From assembly GCF_017052585.1 (NCBI RefSeq), contig NZ_JAFFHZ010000001.1:310001-374000 (forward strand): a stretch of DNA of 64,000 nt, read 5' to 3'. Below the pieces are notes generated by a model. It made no database searches, was not told where the DNA came from, and was given only the letters and a program-made list of their open reading frames with translations. The stretch's first letter is position 1. Each line of letters opens with the position of its first letter. Below, piece after piece: positions 32,601-41,275 of this stretch. The DNA is from Paenibacillus apiarius (lineage in GTDB: Bacteria; Bacillota; Bacilli; Paenibacillales; Paenibacillaceae). Position numbers and translations under genes: made by a program.

Positions 32601-33653
32601 TCAAGCCAGTCCTAGCAGATTAACTAATGCGAAGCCAAGGAACGACAACAAAACGGAACCGACAAGCCCTGCGGCGAATGATTTCATTCCGAGACGTCTG
32701 AACGTAACCAGATCCACATTCAAGCCGAGGCCTGCCATAGCCATTGCAATGAGCATATAGGCAATCGTCACGATGACATTCGCGATGCCCGCCGACACGA
32801 TGCCAAGCGAGTTGAACCCGCTCACGAGCAGGAAGCCGAGAATGAACCACGGAATCGGAATCGACTTCCACGAAGTCTTTGCGCTTCCGCCCTGTTCCTT
32901 CTGCTCCGCACGGCTCGCCCAGATGCCAATCAGGATGGCAACCGGCACAAGCAGCGCCACGCGTGTCAGCTTGATGATGACCGCCATATCGACGGCGCCG
33001 CTTCCCCCTGGAGCCGCCGCCGCAATGACGTGCGCGATTTCGTGCAGGGTCGCTCCCGAGAATACGCCATACCCATTCGGCGAAAATCCGAGCACTGGAT
33101 ACAGGAACGTGTATACTAATGTGAATATCGTTCCAAGGATGGCCACCATCGCCGCCCCGATCGCGGTTTCTTCATCCTTCGCCTTAATTTGCGGCGCGAT
33201 CGCCACCACGGCAGCAGCTCCGCATATCGCCGTACCGCAGGCCGTAAGAATGCCGAGCCGTTTCTCTACCTTGAACAGCCGCGCAAGTCCGTAGACGACC
33301 GATAACGTGAAGGCGATGACGATAACGGCGATGAGGAACACTTTGGGACCCGCATGAACGATATCCATCAAGTTCAGCCGCATCCCGAGCAAGATAATCC
33401 CAAGCCGCAGCAGCTTCTTGCTGGAAAAGTTCGTTCCGGCAACCAACCGCTCCGGCAACCCGATCGTCGCCCGCCAAGCAATACCGATTAAGATTGCTAT
33501 GACGAGCTGGCCCATAATGCTCAAGAACGGAAATCCAGCTAAATATTTCGCAACCAACGCGATGATGAGCGTCAGTCCGATTCCGAGCGCAAAGCCTGAA
33601 TATTGCTTCTGTCTCTTCGGCTTCGTCGCTGCAAGCACTTCCCCGTGACTCAT
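32601..33653 (-). CDS. yeiH: YeiH family putative sulfate/anion exporter
   Basis: 350 residues counted from the ATG at 33653 (AAGGAG 12 bases upstream). The frame is open to 33839, but the extra 62 residues are hydrophilic and absent from the family. About ten membrane helices; family blocks 'LLRLGIILLGMRLNLMDI', 'GTAICGAAAVVAIAPQIKAKDEETA' and 'FSGATLHEIAHVIAAA' are clear. YeiH/UPF0324 proteins are predicted secondary transporters linked to sulfur metabolism. A divergent LysR gene is next door, the same pairing as yeiH-yeiE. Confidence 0.85.
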   Translation of the reverse strand: MSHGEVLAATKPKRQKQYSGFALGIGLTLIIALVAKYLAGFPFLSIMGQLVIAILIGIAWRATIGLPERLVAGTNFSSKKLLRLGIILLGMRLNLMDIVHAGPKVFLIAVIVIAFTLSVVYGLARLFKVEKRLGILTACGTAICGAAAVVAIAPQIKAKDEETAIGAAMVAILGTIFTLVYTFLYPVLGFSPNGYGVFSGATLHEIAHVIAAAAPGGSGAVDMAVIIKLTRVALLVPVAILIGIWASRAEQKEQGGSAKTSWKSIPIPWFILGFLLVSGFNSLGIVSAGIANVIVTIAYMLIAMAMAGLGLNVDLVTFRRLGMKSFAAGLVGSVLLSFLGFALVNLLGLA

Positions 33654-34070
33654 GTTCAACCCCAACTCCTTGTCTTCCATCGGATTGCAGCATCTCATTG
33701 CAGCATTAAAGTATTCTCGGCATGCCGAATAAGCACCGGTCCGCGATTGCTCGTCATTCCGTGCCGATCCGTACAGTCGATTGTGCATCCTGCCAAGTCC
33801 CTCACGATTAACGCTTGTTATTGCGCCGCTGTAATCCAATGAACCTTATGTTCATAATTCCACTATATAGAGGATTCCGGGGGAAGGGAAATACCGAAAT
33901 GCTATCGCAACGATTAGGAATACTTATGCTTGGGCGGCCGGCGTGCGCCAAGATATGCCATTACGGGATTGTTCCGGGCATCTGGAAGGGATAGAATGGA
34001 TGGTGGACATTCTAGATGGACGAACGCCTGCCAAACGGCGCAGCTTGCAAGTAGCGGAGGAACAACAAAA
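33654..34070. other. Divergent control region of yeiH and its LysR regulator
   Basis: 417 bp between divergent starts. Both neighbouring reading frames extend into it without ribosome binding sites, so it is taken as non-coding. A TATATA near 33867-33872 could be a -10 box. LysR-type T-N11-A sites are expected here but none stands out clearly enough to name. Confidence 0.45.
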
Positions 34071-34958
34071 ATGATGGTAGATACATTGAAAGTGTATGTA
34101 ACGGTAGTGGAGCAAAGCAATTTCTCGCGTGCGGCCAAGGTGCTCAATCTGTCCCAGCCAGGCGTCAGCCTGCATGTTCGCAATTTGGAAAATGAATTTG
34201 GCGTCAAGCTGATTCACCGTTCCTCGAAGTTCGTCAAGATGACCGAAGCGGGGGAAATCCTGTACGAACGAGCCAAGCAGATGCTCTCGCTCTTCGATGC
34301 GGCCAAAGAAGAAATTCATCTGCTGCGGGATGAAGTGACGGGCTCTTTGAAAATTGGCGCAAGCTATACGATTGGCGAATATATTTTGCCGCGGCTCATC
34401 GCGGAATTCGCCCAACAATATCCGCAAGTCGATGTCCATGCGACGATTGCCAATACGGAGGACATCGCTCAGGCTGTCCGATCCAATGAGCTCGACATCG
34501 GGCTCGTGGAGGGCAAGGTGGACTATGCGGACATTCAAGTGAAGCATCCGTTCATGGAGGATGAAATGGTGCTGGTCGTGCCGCCGGATCACCCCTTGTG
34601 CTCTACCCGCGGGGCCGATGCGGCCATGCTGCAGCATCAAGTGTGGATATTGCGGGAGAGCGGATCCGGCACGAGGTCTTATTGCGATCAGTTCATTAAG
34701 GAGCTTGGACTTGCAGTGAAACGCACCTTCGTCTTCAATAGCAATCAAGGCGTGAAGGAAGCGGTTATGGCAGGTCTCGGCGCTGCGCTCCTGTCCCGCT
34801 GGGTCATCCGCAAAGAGCTGGAAGCGGGCGAATTGTGCAGCATCCAAGTGAAGGGAGCGCGCATTACGCGGCAGTTTTTTATTTTGCAGGATACGAAGAC
34901 CTCCTCCACTATGGCGATGAAAATGTTCGTGCAGAAGCTAAGGCAGCTTAACATTTAG
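34071..34958 (+). CDS. LysR family transcriptional regulator (CysL/YeiE-like)
   Basis: 295 residues from ATG 34071, with GGAGG at 34056-34060; the frame is open 141 bp further without a binding site. The winged HTH is at 1-60: 'LKVYVTVVEQSNFSRAAKVLNLSQPGVSLHVRNLENEFGV'. The type 2 periplasmic-binding effector domain follows ('GSLKIGASYTIGEYILPRLIAEF', 'VLVVPPDHPL', 'ILRESGSGTRSYCDQF'), the last being typical of the CysL/CbbR branch. It is divergent from yeiH and probably controls it. Confidence 0.9.
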   Translation: MMVDTLKVYVTVVEQSNFSRAAKVLNLSQPGVSLHVRNLENEFGVKLIHRSSKFVKMTEAGEILYERAKQMLSLFDAAKEEIHLLRDEVTGSLKIGASYTIGEYILPRLIAEFAQQYPQVDVHATIANTEDIAQAVRSNELDIGLVEGKVDYADIQVKHPFMEDEMVLVVPPDHPLCSTRGADAAMLQHQVWILRESGSGTRSYCDQFIKELGLAVKRTFVFNSNQGVKEAVMAGLGAALLSRWVIRKELEAGELCSIQVKGARITRQFFILQDTKTSSTMAMKMFVQKLRQLNI

Positions 34959-34981
34959 GAGCGAGGCGAGGCAGCAAATAG

Positions 34982-35015
34982 AACCAGCCTACCGATATTG
35001 CCGGATCGGCTGGTT
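34982..35015 (+). terminator. Terminator of the LysR gene
   Basis: AACCAGCC-ta-CCGAT pairs with ATCGG-c-TGGTT around a short GC loop; the T-run after it is short (TTGTCATT). Confidence 0.55.
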
Positions 35016-35044
35016 GTCATTGCGGCAGCAATAGCGTGCCCCGA

Positions 35045-35854
35045 TCAATCGGCAGCAGTCGCGCTGCCTGACCGTAAGGACAGTTCATCGATGCAGGCCA
35101 GCAGCTCATCTATCTGGCAGATGGCATAAGCAGGCCGATATGCCTCAGGCTCCAATGTCGCGTGCAGCTCCGGATTTTCCTTGCGCAGCTGCTCCTCGCA
35201 ATGCTGCAGGAACGGCGCCTGTGCCGTCCGTTCTGCCGGGGACAGCAATTCCAATCCGGCAGGCAAATCCCGAGCAACCAACACGGAAGGAATGCCGGAT
35301 TGATTCGCCATGTGTATATCGTGATCGAGACGGTCTCCGACGTGGGCCATGATGATTCCATCCTGCCGCAGCTCCCGCAATATACCGGAGTCAGGCTTCC
35401 CGCACCCCATCCGCTCCGGGGTGACGATATCATCGAACAAGCTTCCGATGCCGAGCTTCTCCATTACGGGATATTGGTACTTGCGAAATCCGTTCGTTAC
35501 GGCCGCAAGTGAATAACCTTTCTTCTTCAGCTCCTCCAGCGTCGGAAGCACTGTATCGTCCAGCAAATATATTTTGGGCGCGGCAGCGTGCTTCAACAGC
35601 AGCTGCTCGATATCGATGGACAGGCTGAGTCCCCACTCCTGCGAGAGCTGACGCACGATATCATCCCAATCGTAGGCCGCGACCGTTTCCCGCCGCTCCA
35701 TCCGGAGCTTATGCTCTTGGAACAGCGCCTTGCCAACTTCAATATTTCGATTCAGTTCGCCGCAAATCAGTTGTTCCACCTCGGGAAAAATCCATGCGGA
35801 AAACGGATTCTGCATCAATGTTCCATCCAAATCAAACGTAATCCATTTGTTCAA
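35045..35854 (-). CDS. HAD family hydrolase
   Basis: 269 residues with a TTG start at 35854. HAD motif I is 'FDLDGTL' (residues 7-13), motif II 'AAVTNGF', motif III Lys in 'MGCGKPDSGIL', and motif IV 'HVGDRLDHDIHMANQSGI'. A helical cap domain lies between motifs I and II, as in the phosphoglycolate-phosphatase-like C1 group. It hydrolyses a phosphoester of unknown identity. The C-terminal 60 residues ('AERTAQAPFLQHCEEQLRKE' onward) are an extension not typical of the fold. It lies 80 bp downstream of the MocR gene on the same strand. Confidence 0.85.
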   Translation of the reverse strand: MNKWITFDLDGTLMQNPFSAWIFPEVEQLICGELNRNIEVGKALFQEHKLRMERRETVAAYDWDDIVRQLSQEWGLSLSIDIEQLLLKHAAAPKIYLLDDTVLPTLEELKKKGYSLAAVTNGFRKYQYPVMEKLGIGSLFDDIVTPERMGCGKPDSGILRELRQDGIIMAHVGDRLDHDIHMANQSGIPSVLVARDLPAGLELLSPAERTAQAPFLQHCEEQLRKENPELHATLEPEAYRPAYAICQIDELLACIDELSLRSGSATAAD

Positions 35855-35934
35855 TGCTCATCCCTGCCTTTTCAACGAGTTCGGCCGTCTGGCCGTCATC
35901 ATGCTGCACCAGCAGCGATTTCCATGTGTGCACG

Positions 35935-37359
35935 TTACTCATGGAACCAAGCGTCATGAAGCCGGGCGATGCCGTCTTCGATATCGTGATCGCTCAATCC
36001 TCCGAACCCGAGGAGCAAGGCGGCAACATCTTGAGCTTCTGCCGGCTCCCCCCAATAATTCGAGGTCGGATACACTTTCACCCCGGCACCGGCGGCGGCT
36101 TCCAGCAGCTCTGCTTCCGTCATGCCGTTCTGGACCTGTATAAGCAGATGGAGACCGGAATCATGACCGATGATGCGCACCCGGTCTCCCATTGCGCGCT
36201 TCAAGGCTGCCAATAACGCTGCATGCTTCTTCTGATACACTTTGCGTATTTTCCGCAAATGCTTTTCCCAATGCCCTTCCTCCATAAAACGTTCCAGCGT
36301 CAATTGATGAAGCTTGGATGCGGTCTGTTCGTAAACTGCGAAATCAGCCTTGTACCGTTCCAGCAGCGCCGGGGGGAGCACCATATAGCTTAAACGGATG
36401 GAGGGCAGCAGCGATTTGGAGAACGTGCCCATATATACGACCCGTCCCGTCGAATCAAGACCTTGCAGAGCGGGAATCGGCTTCGTATGATATCTGAATT
36501 CGCCGTCATAGTCGTCTTCGATAATGAGTCCGTCCAGCTCCTCCGCCCACTGCAGCAGCTGTATTCGCTTCGCGACAGGCATCACCATGCCGGAAGGAAA
36601 TTGATGGGACGGCGTAATGTATACCGCATCCGCCCCGCTCTCCTTCAGCCGGCGCACATTCATGCCGTCTTGCTCCAGCGGGACGGAGACGACGTTCAAC
36701 CGATGATTGCGAAAGATCATCCGCGCCCCGTTATAACCGGGATTCTCCATGGCAATGGACCGCCGCTCGCCTCCGATCATCTGGCTGAGCAGCATAAGCA
36801 GCTGTTGGATGCCCGCCCCGATGACGATCTGCTGCGCTTGGCAGGACACTCCCCGCGAATGGCGCAAATATTGCGCAATCTGCCGGCGCAGCCCAATTTC
36901 CCCTTGGCGTTCTCCATATTGAAGCGCTTCAACAGGCGTCAGGCGGAATACGTCGTTCGACAGCTTCCGCCACAGTGACAGCGGAAAGCCTCCGCAATCA
37001 ATGTTGCCGTGCCGGAAATCGATATCGCAGACGGGTGCTGCCTCGGCCTCTGCATCTCGACTATTAGGGACATGCCAGATTCTGGCGCCTGCCATCTCGC
37101 CCATGTCGTTCTCAATCTCGCACACGAACAGGCCGATGCGGGAACGGCTGGCCACATAACCTTCCGCATGCAATTGTTGATATGCGGCATCCACCGTGTT
37201 GCGGCTGAGATGCAGGCTGTCCGCCAATTGGCGTATCGACGGCAGCCTCGTTCCAGCCGGGATGCCGCCGCTCATAATTTGCCGCTTCATATAGTGATAG
37301 ATTTGCATATATTTCGGTTCGTCAGCCTGCTCGTCAATGTAAGGCGTAATCTCCAGCAT
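35935..37359 (-). CDS. MocR-type GntR regulator with aminotransferase domain
   Basis: 474 residues from the ATG at 37359 (GGAGGGAGG directly upstream); the frame is open 114 bp more without coding signs. An N-terminal GntR winged helix ('GTRLPSIRQLADSLHLSRNTVDAAYQQLHAEGYV', about 35-70) is joined to a fold-type I aminotransferase domain that binds PLP: 'SLIIEDDYDGEFRY'-like strand ('GLIIEDDYDGEFRYHTKPIP') and the lysine in 'YMGTFSKSLLPSIRLSY'. MocR proteins sense PLP or amino compounds. The divergent gene encodes a LysE exporter, a common MocR target. Confidence 0.92.
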   Translation of the reverse strand: MLEITPYIDEQADEPKYMQIYHYMKRQIMSGGIPAGTRLPSIRQLADSLHLSRNTVDAAYQQLHAEGYVASRSRIGLFVCEIENDMGEMAGARIWHVPNSRDAEAEAAPVCDIDFRHGNIDCGGFPLSLWRKLSNDVFRLTPVEALQYGERQGEIGLRRQIAQYLRHSRGVSCQAQQIVIGAGIQQLLMLLSQMIGGERRSIAMENPGYNGARMIFRNHRLNVVSVPLEQDGMNVRRLKESGADAVYITPSHQFPSGMVMPVAKRIQLLQWAEELDGLIIEDDYDGEFRYHTKPIPALQGLDSTGRVVYMGTFSKSLLPSIRLSYMVLPPALLERYKADFAVYEQTASKLHQLTLERFMEEGHWEKHLRKIRKVYQKKHAALLAALKRAMGDRVRIIGHDSGLHLLIQVQNGMTEAELLEAAAGAGVKVYPTSNYWGEPAEAQDVAALLLGFGGLSDHDIEDGIARLHDAWFHE

Positions 37360-37475
37360 CCTCCCTCCAATCTGTCCCCATACAAATCTACTAATCTGGC
37401 ACTTATCAACAGGACAGAGTTTTACTATGATTATACCAGACTTTTCAACTCTGTACCGTAAAGAAAGGAACAACT

Positions 37476-38123
37476 ATGGCAAGCATTTGGATTAGTTATG
37501 TTTTGCTCGGAATTTCGCTATCCGCACCAGTCGGTCCCGTTAACGTGGCGCAAATCAAGGCTGGCCTGAGCAATGGGTTCTGGAACGCATGGTTCGTCGG
37601 CATCGGCGCGATGTGCGCCGACCTCGTGTTCATGCTGCTCATCTACTTTGGCGCCGCCGCTTATTTGACGACGCCGCTGGCGAAGCTGCTTATTTGGATA
37701 TTGGGCTTTGCCGTTCTCATGCTGCTCGGGTACGAAAGCATTCGCGACGCCCGCAAAGGGATAGATATTAGCGGCGGCGCATCGCGTAAAGAGCATGTCG
37801 GGAAATCATTCTTGACAGGCTTTCTCATTGCGATTTCCAATCCGCTCAACATCGTGTTCTGGATCGGGATCTACGGTTCTGTCATTACGAAGACACTGGA
37901 GACGATGGGGAGCGGTCAGGCTTTATTGTATAGCGGCGCGATTTTTGCCGGAGTGTGCGTGTGGGACCTCTTAGTATCCACCGTCGTGCATGTGAGCCGC
38001 AAGGCCGTCACCCCCCGCTTAATGAGGGGAATATCCATCATTGCCGGCGTGTCGCTCTTTGGATTCGGACTATATTTCGGTTACTGCGCCATCGAGCAAT
38101 TGATCTCGCTGGTGCGGATGTAA
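37476..38123 (+). CDS. LysE family amino acid/metabolite exporter
   Basis: 215 residues with about six membrane helices and the family signature near the start: 'LGISLSAPVGPVNVAQIKAGL' (G-P-x-[NT]-x-x-x-x-x-x-x-G). AAAGGAAC precedes ATG 37476. LysE/RhtB proteins export amino acids or related compounds. It is divergent from a MocR regulator 116 bp away, so its expression is likely under that PLP-binding regulator. The 134-nt dispersed repeat follows directly after the stop. Confidence 0.88.
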   Translation: MASIWISYVLLGISLSAPVGPVNVAQIKAGLSNGFWNAWFVGIGAMCADLVFMLLIYFGAAAYLTTPLAKLLIWILGFAVLMLLGYESIRDARKGIDISGGASRKEHVGKSFLTGFLIAISNPLNIVFWIGIYGSVITKTLETMGSGQALLYSGAIFAGVCVWDLLVSTVVHVSRKAVTPRLMRGISIIAGVSLFGFGLYFGYCAIEQLISLVRM

Positions 38124-38143
38124 CGTGCAAGAAGAGGGGGAAC

Positions 38144-38277
38144 GAACTGCAATTGTGTAGTTAAAATCGAAGGTTTTCCCATTATTTATGAGATTACCTG
38201 AATGAGAACTGCACTTTTGCAGTCCATAGCCTTGAATGACGAGGGATAGAGCCAAGCAAATGTATAATTGCAGTTGG
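38144..38277 (+). repeat. Tandem AACTGCA-type quasi-palindromic repeat, copy 2
   Basis: Aligns over its whole 134 nt with 7377-7510 with no net length change. Shared landmarks in order: GAACTGCAA-TGT-AGTT, CAT-ATTT-TG-GATTAC-TGAA, AACTGCACTTTTGCA-TCCA, and ATGTA-AATTGCAGTTGG. Here it lies between the LysE stop (20 bp away) and the Cof hydrolase start (70 bp away). Bases between the units have diverged more than the units themselves. Confidence 0.7.
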
Positions 38278-38347
38278 CTCGTGTGTTATCCGGGTATTTT
38301 TTCCAGCTTAAAGTTCTAGGATTTTTACAAAAGAGAGGGAGTTATCC

Positions 38348-39130
38348 ATGCATTTTATTTTCGATATTGACGGAACGATTTCATTCAAAGGGCAGCCCGT
38401 GTCGGAGACTATCCTCGACTGTCTTCATAAGCTCCAATGTTCCGGCCATGTTGTCGGCTTCGCATCCGCTAGACCGTGCCGGGACATGCTGCCGGTGCTC
38501 GATAACCGCTTCAACCGCAATCTGCTGATCGGAGCCAACGGCGCGATGACTCATTTTGGCGGAGAGCCTGTGGCTGTGAACCCGATTCCAGAACCGCTCG
38601 CCCGGGACATTATCGCAATTATGGATTCGTACCATGCATCCTACTTAATCGACGATGAGTGGAATTATGCTTATAACTGTGCAGACGATCATCCGTTTCT
38701 GATGAATGTCGATGCCTTGCGGCTCGCCCGCCGCGCGGAATTGGCCGAACTGAAGCACGTAGTGAAGCTGCTCGTCCTGTCCTGCGATCATTTTGATGAG
38801 TTGGCCAAGGCGATAGAGAGTTTGAACGTGACGATACACTATCATTCCTCGGAAGGGATTCTCGATATTACGAACCAGGGCGTCAATAAAATGGCCGCTC
38901 TCCGTTCATACGGCATCGCTCCCAAGGAGTTCACCTGCTTCGGCAACGATATGAACGATATCCCGATGTTTCAGGAAGCCGCTACCGCTGTCGCGATCGG
39001 GAGCTTCTCCGGCTTGACTCCTTTCGCAACGCATCGTATCGAGACGAACGAGCCGGATACCGAACGCCGGATTGTCGCGATGCTGAAGGAATTGGCCTCG
39101 GCAAGCAAAGAAGCGCCGTTGTCACGTTAA
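38348..39130 (+). CDS. Cof-type HAD-IIB phosphatase
   Basis: 260 residues with GAGAGGGAG upstream. Motif I is 'FDIDGTISFKG' (3-13), motif II 'GFASARPC', and motif III/IV 'NQGVNKMAALRSYGI' with 'CFGNDMNDIPMFQEA'. The alpha/beta cap between motifs II and III (about 80-180) marks the C2B class. These Mg-dependent enzymes hydrolyse sugar phosphates, flavin or PLP-type phosphoesters. A decayed gene of the same class lies at 40733-40990. It is single, with its own terminator. Confidence 0.92.
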   Translation: MHFIFDIDGTISFKGQPVSETILDCLHKLQCSGHVVGFASARPCRDMLPVLDNRFNRNLLIGANGAMTHFGGEPVAVNPIPEPLARDIIAIMDSYHASYLIDDEWNYAYNCADDHPFLMNVDALRLARRAELAELKHVVKLLVLSCDHFDELAKAIESLNVTIHYHSSEGILDITNQGVNKMAALRSYGIAPKEFTCFGNDMNDIPMFQEAATAVAIGSFSGLTPFATHRIETNEPDTERRIVAMLKELASASKEAPLSR

Positions 39131-39138
39131 AAGGCAAT

Positions 39139-39179
39139 AGTTCCGTCCTGCGGTTTCGACCGTGCGACGGAACTCTTTT
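39139..39179 (+). terminator. Terminator of the Cof hydrolase gene
   Basis: AGTTCCGTC pairs with GACGGAACT, with an inner CGGT/ACCG stem, followed by CTTTTCT. Confidence 0.8.
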
Positions 39180-39207
39180 CTATTCGGGCATCTTCCCGTG
39201 GCTGCAG

Positions 39208-40149
39208 TTATTGAGACATGCTGTCCGCAAGCCGCTCCAAGTCGAGCATCATATCGCCGATCCAAGCTTCCGAACCGGAAATGACATGCCGGCCGTACTC
39301 CAGTATCCACCTTATCGTATGAATGAACCAGCACACGCCGCCGACGCGAACGAGCCAATCCAATGTCAGCGCGGCATTTCCACAGAGGCCGCTCGCTTCC
39401 GCATATGCTTGCAGCATCCGCTCTCTTGATGCGCCGTATGCCGCGGCTTCTTCACTCAAACCGTACAGATCGCCCACATGAGGACTCAAATAAGAGTTCG
39501 TCCAGTCAATGACTCTTACCCCTTGCTGCTGTTCAACCACGATGATATTTTTCGGAAAATAGTCGTTATGCACGAGTGTGACCGGATACTCCGAATATAA
39601 TCGTTCCAGATGCGCGGGGAACAGGGTGGCAAGCCGATTCAGCACCTGCCGCTGCGATTCGGTAAAAAACGGGTGGATCATCACAAAAGCAAGGTCGCCC
39701 AGAAACATGTCTTTCCCTTTGTAGTATCGCTGAAATACATCTTCCGCCAGCGCCCCATCCTTCAGAAATGAAGATGCGGTGCGGTGAATGACAGCCAACT
39801 GGCGGGCCGCTTGCAGAAAAGCGTCTGCCGAAGGCTTGGATTCCAACGTATCCGCGCCCGCGTCCTCCATCATCATGTAACAGCCAGTCTCGTCTTCGTA
39901 CGACGCATAAATGCAAGGCCGCTCGATGTGAAGCGGAGCCAGCACGTCGTTATACAAATCAGGTTCTCCCTTCATTTTGCCGCCGGACCACTTCGCGATA
40001 ACTGTCGCTCCGGACAATAACGTCACGCGGTACACGCCGGACAAAGACCATTGCCGCAACAGCTCCCAATGCTGTGCTTGTTCCACGAGCGGAAAGTGCC
40101 CGGCTCTTTCAAGCCATCTGTCGGGAATATGCAATGTCAATCCAATCAC
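39208..40149 (-). CDS. Phosphotransferase enzyme family protein (APH fold)
   Basis: 313 residues. The Brenner motif is 'VTLVHNDYFPKNIIV' (about 190-204; HxDxxxxN) and the metal motif 'VRVIDWTNSYLSPHVGDL'. 'ATVIAKWSGGKMKGEPDLYND' holds the ATP-binding lysine. The start may be the GTG at 40149 or the TTG three codons later, which has AAGGAG at better spacing. The substrate is unknown; it is the third APH-fold gene of the window and is not closely similar to the other two. It is convergent with the Cof hydrolase gene. Confidence 0.82.
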   Translation of the reverse strand: MIGLTLHIPDRWLERAGHFPLVEQAQHWELLRQWSLSGVYRVTLLSGATVIAKWSGGKMKGEPDLYNDVLAPLHIERPCIYASYEDETGCYMMMEDAGADTLESKPSADAFLQAARQLAVIHRTASSFLKDGALAEDVFQRYYKGKDMFLGDLAFVMIHPFFTESQRQVLNRLATLFPAHLERLYSEYPVTLVHNDYFPKNIIVVEQQQGVRVIDWTNSYLSPHVGDLYGLSEEAAAYGASRERMLQAYAEASGLCGNAALTLDWLVRVGGVCWFIHTIRWILEYGRHVISGSEAWIGDMMLDLERLADSMSQ

Positions 40150-40243
40150 TCCTTCCTTTCGGTAGATTGATTATGAAACAAAGGAGCGAAAAAATATAGA
40201 CTTATATTTTTATTATTGATAGACTGTTGGTAGAGTTCTAGAT

Positions 40244-40667
40244 ATGGAAATGAGCAGCAGCCGCTACCGGCTGCTCAGCCTGTTGAGTTATGGAATTCCG
40301 GTTGCTTGTATGGCTGACGCACCTTCCGGGATTCGGATGGACTGCGGGCAGAAGGCGACCCAGATTGCCATCGGCACTTTGCTTGGAACCGGCTTGAATA
40401 TTCGCCGCAGTCCGCTTAATGGGCGCAACTTCGAGCACTTTTCGGAGGATCCGCTTATTTCTGGAGGGTTTGCCGCTGCATGTACATACCCGCGGTATTA
40501 TGAGAGGTGGCTCTAATGATACGCTGAAGCATTTTGCTAGCAATAATCAGGAGAAATATCGCAGCAAAGTAAATGCCGTCGTGTCTGAACGCGCACTTCG
40601 GGAGATTTATTTGAAAGGCTTTGAAATCGCGGTGAAACAGGGCGGCGCGAATTCTATAATGACTTAG
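40244..40667 (+). pseudogene. Beta-glucosidase (GH3) remnant
   Basis: Two overlapping frames carry pieces of one GH3 enzyme. Frame one gives 'YGIPVACMADAPSGIRMDCG' and 'TGLNIRRSPLNGRNFEHFSEDP', which is the GH3 substrate-binding block (NI-x-R-x-P-x-x-G-R-N-F-E-x-x-S-E-D-P). The next frame gives 'SNDTLKHFASNNQEKYRSKV' and 'RALREIYLKGFEIAVKQGGA', the following block. There is a frameshift between them near 40500, a deletion inside the first block, and the rest of the protein is missing. It cannot be functional. Confidence 0.75.
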
Positions 40668-40732
40668 ATTTGATTTAAAGATTTAAGTGCTGGCATATTT
40701 GCCGGCACTTTTTCATTCGTAACGCAGACCAT

Positions 40733-40990
40733 TTGAAATATCGTCTAAACCGTCCCAGTCCAAAACGAAGAAGCTGTTGGAGGAACTGCAAAAACTTCCG
40801 GTCAAATCAGTATCGAAGCGGGGAGTATATTGTTTTTGGCAATGATGAAAATGATAAATCCATGTTCACATATGCTCATCGATCGGTTTGTGTCGGAGGC
40901 CATTCCGAGCTATCTCGGTTGGCGATAGATCGGGTGGTTAGTGATGATCAGCGGGGCGCACATAAAATATTAGAGTTGCTGAATGAATGA
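40733..40990 (+). pseudogene. HAD-IIB (Cof-type) hydrolase C-terminal remnant
   Basis: The segment 'YIVFGNDENDKSMFTYAHRS' followed by 'VCVGGHSELSRLAIDRVVSDD' is the motif IV end of a Cof-type phosphatase (GNDxND). Nothing before it matches the family, so the N-terminal two thirds are lost. It lies just after the GH3 remnant in a decaying stretch. The following 40991-41275 has no gene and leads to the next open reading frame. Confidence 0.6.
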
Positions 40991-41275
40991 AGGTGATGAT
41001 TCGGTCTAAAATGGCATTTTTTCACTCTCGGCGTGGGAACGCCAGGGGGTATTCTTTTCGAGGATTCATCATTGACCATGGAAAGTGATTATATGATGAA
41101 TAATTTGGTGAAAGTGAAATCGAAACGCCTTTTAACCGATGAAACTATTATGAGAAATAATAGAAAAAAGAGAGGGAACCAGATTGAAAAACGATGACAG
41201 GCAATCGGCTTACCGTCGGGGATCCGGGAGGCAGAACAACGAGATTAACAAGGAAATTTTTGATGGAGGTCGACA

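Noticed and set aside
33654..33839. Extra 62-residue N-terminus for YeiH
   Set aside because: Hydrophilic, absent from the family, and the ATG at 33653 has AAGGAG upstream.
37360..37473. Extra N-terminus for the MocR regulator
   Set aside because: GGAGGGAGG precedes the ATG at 37359, and the family starts near 'MLEITPYID'.
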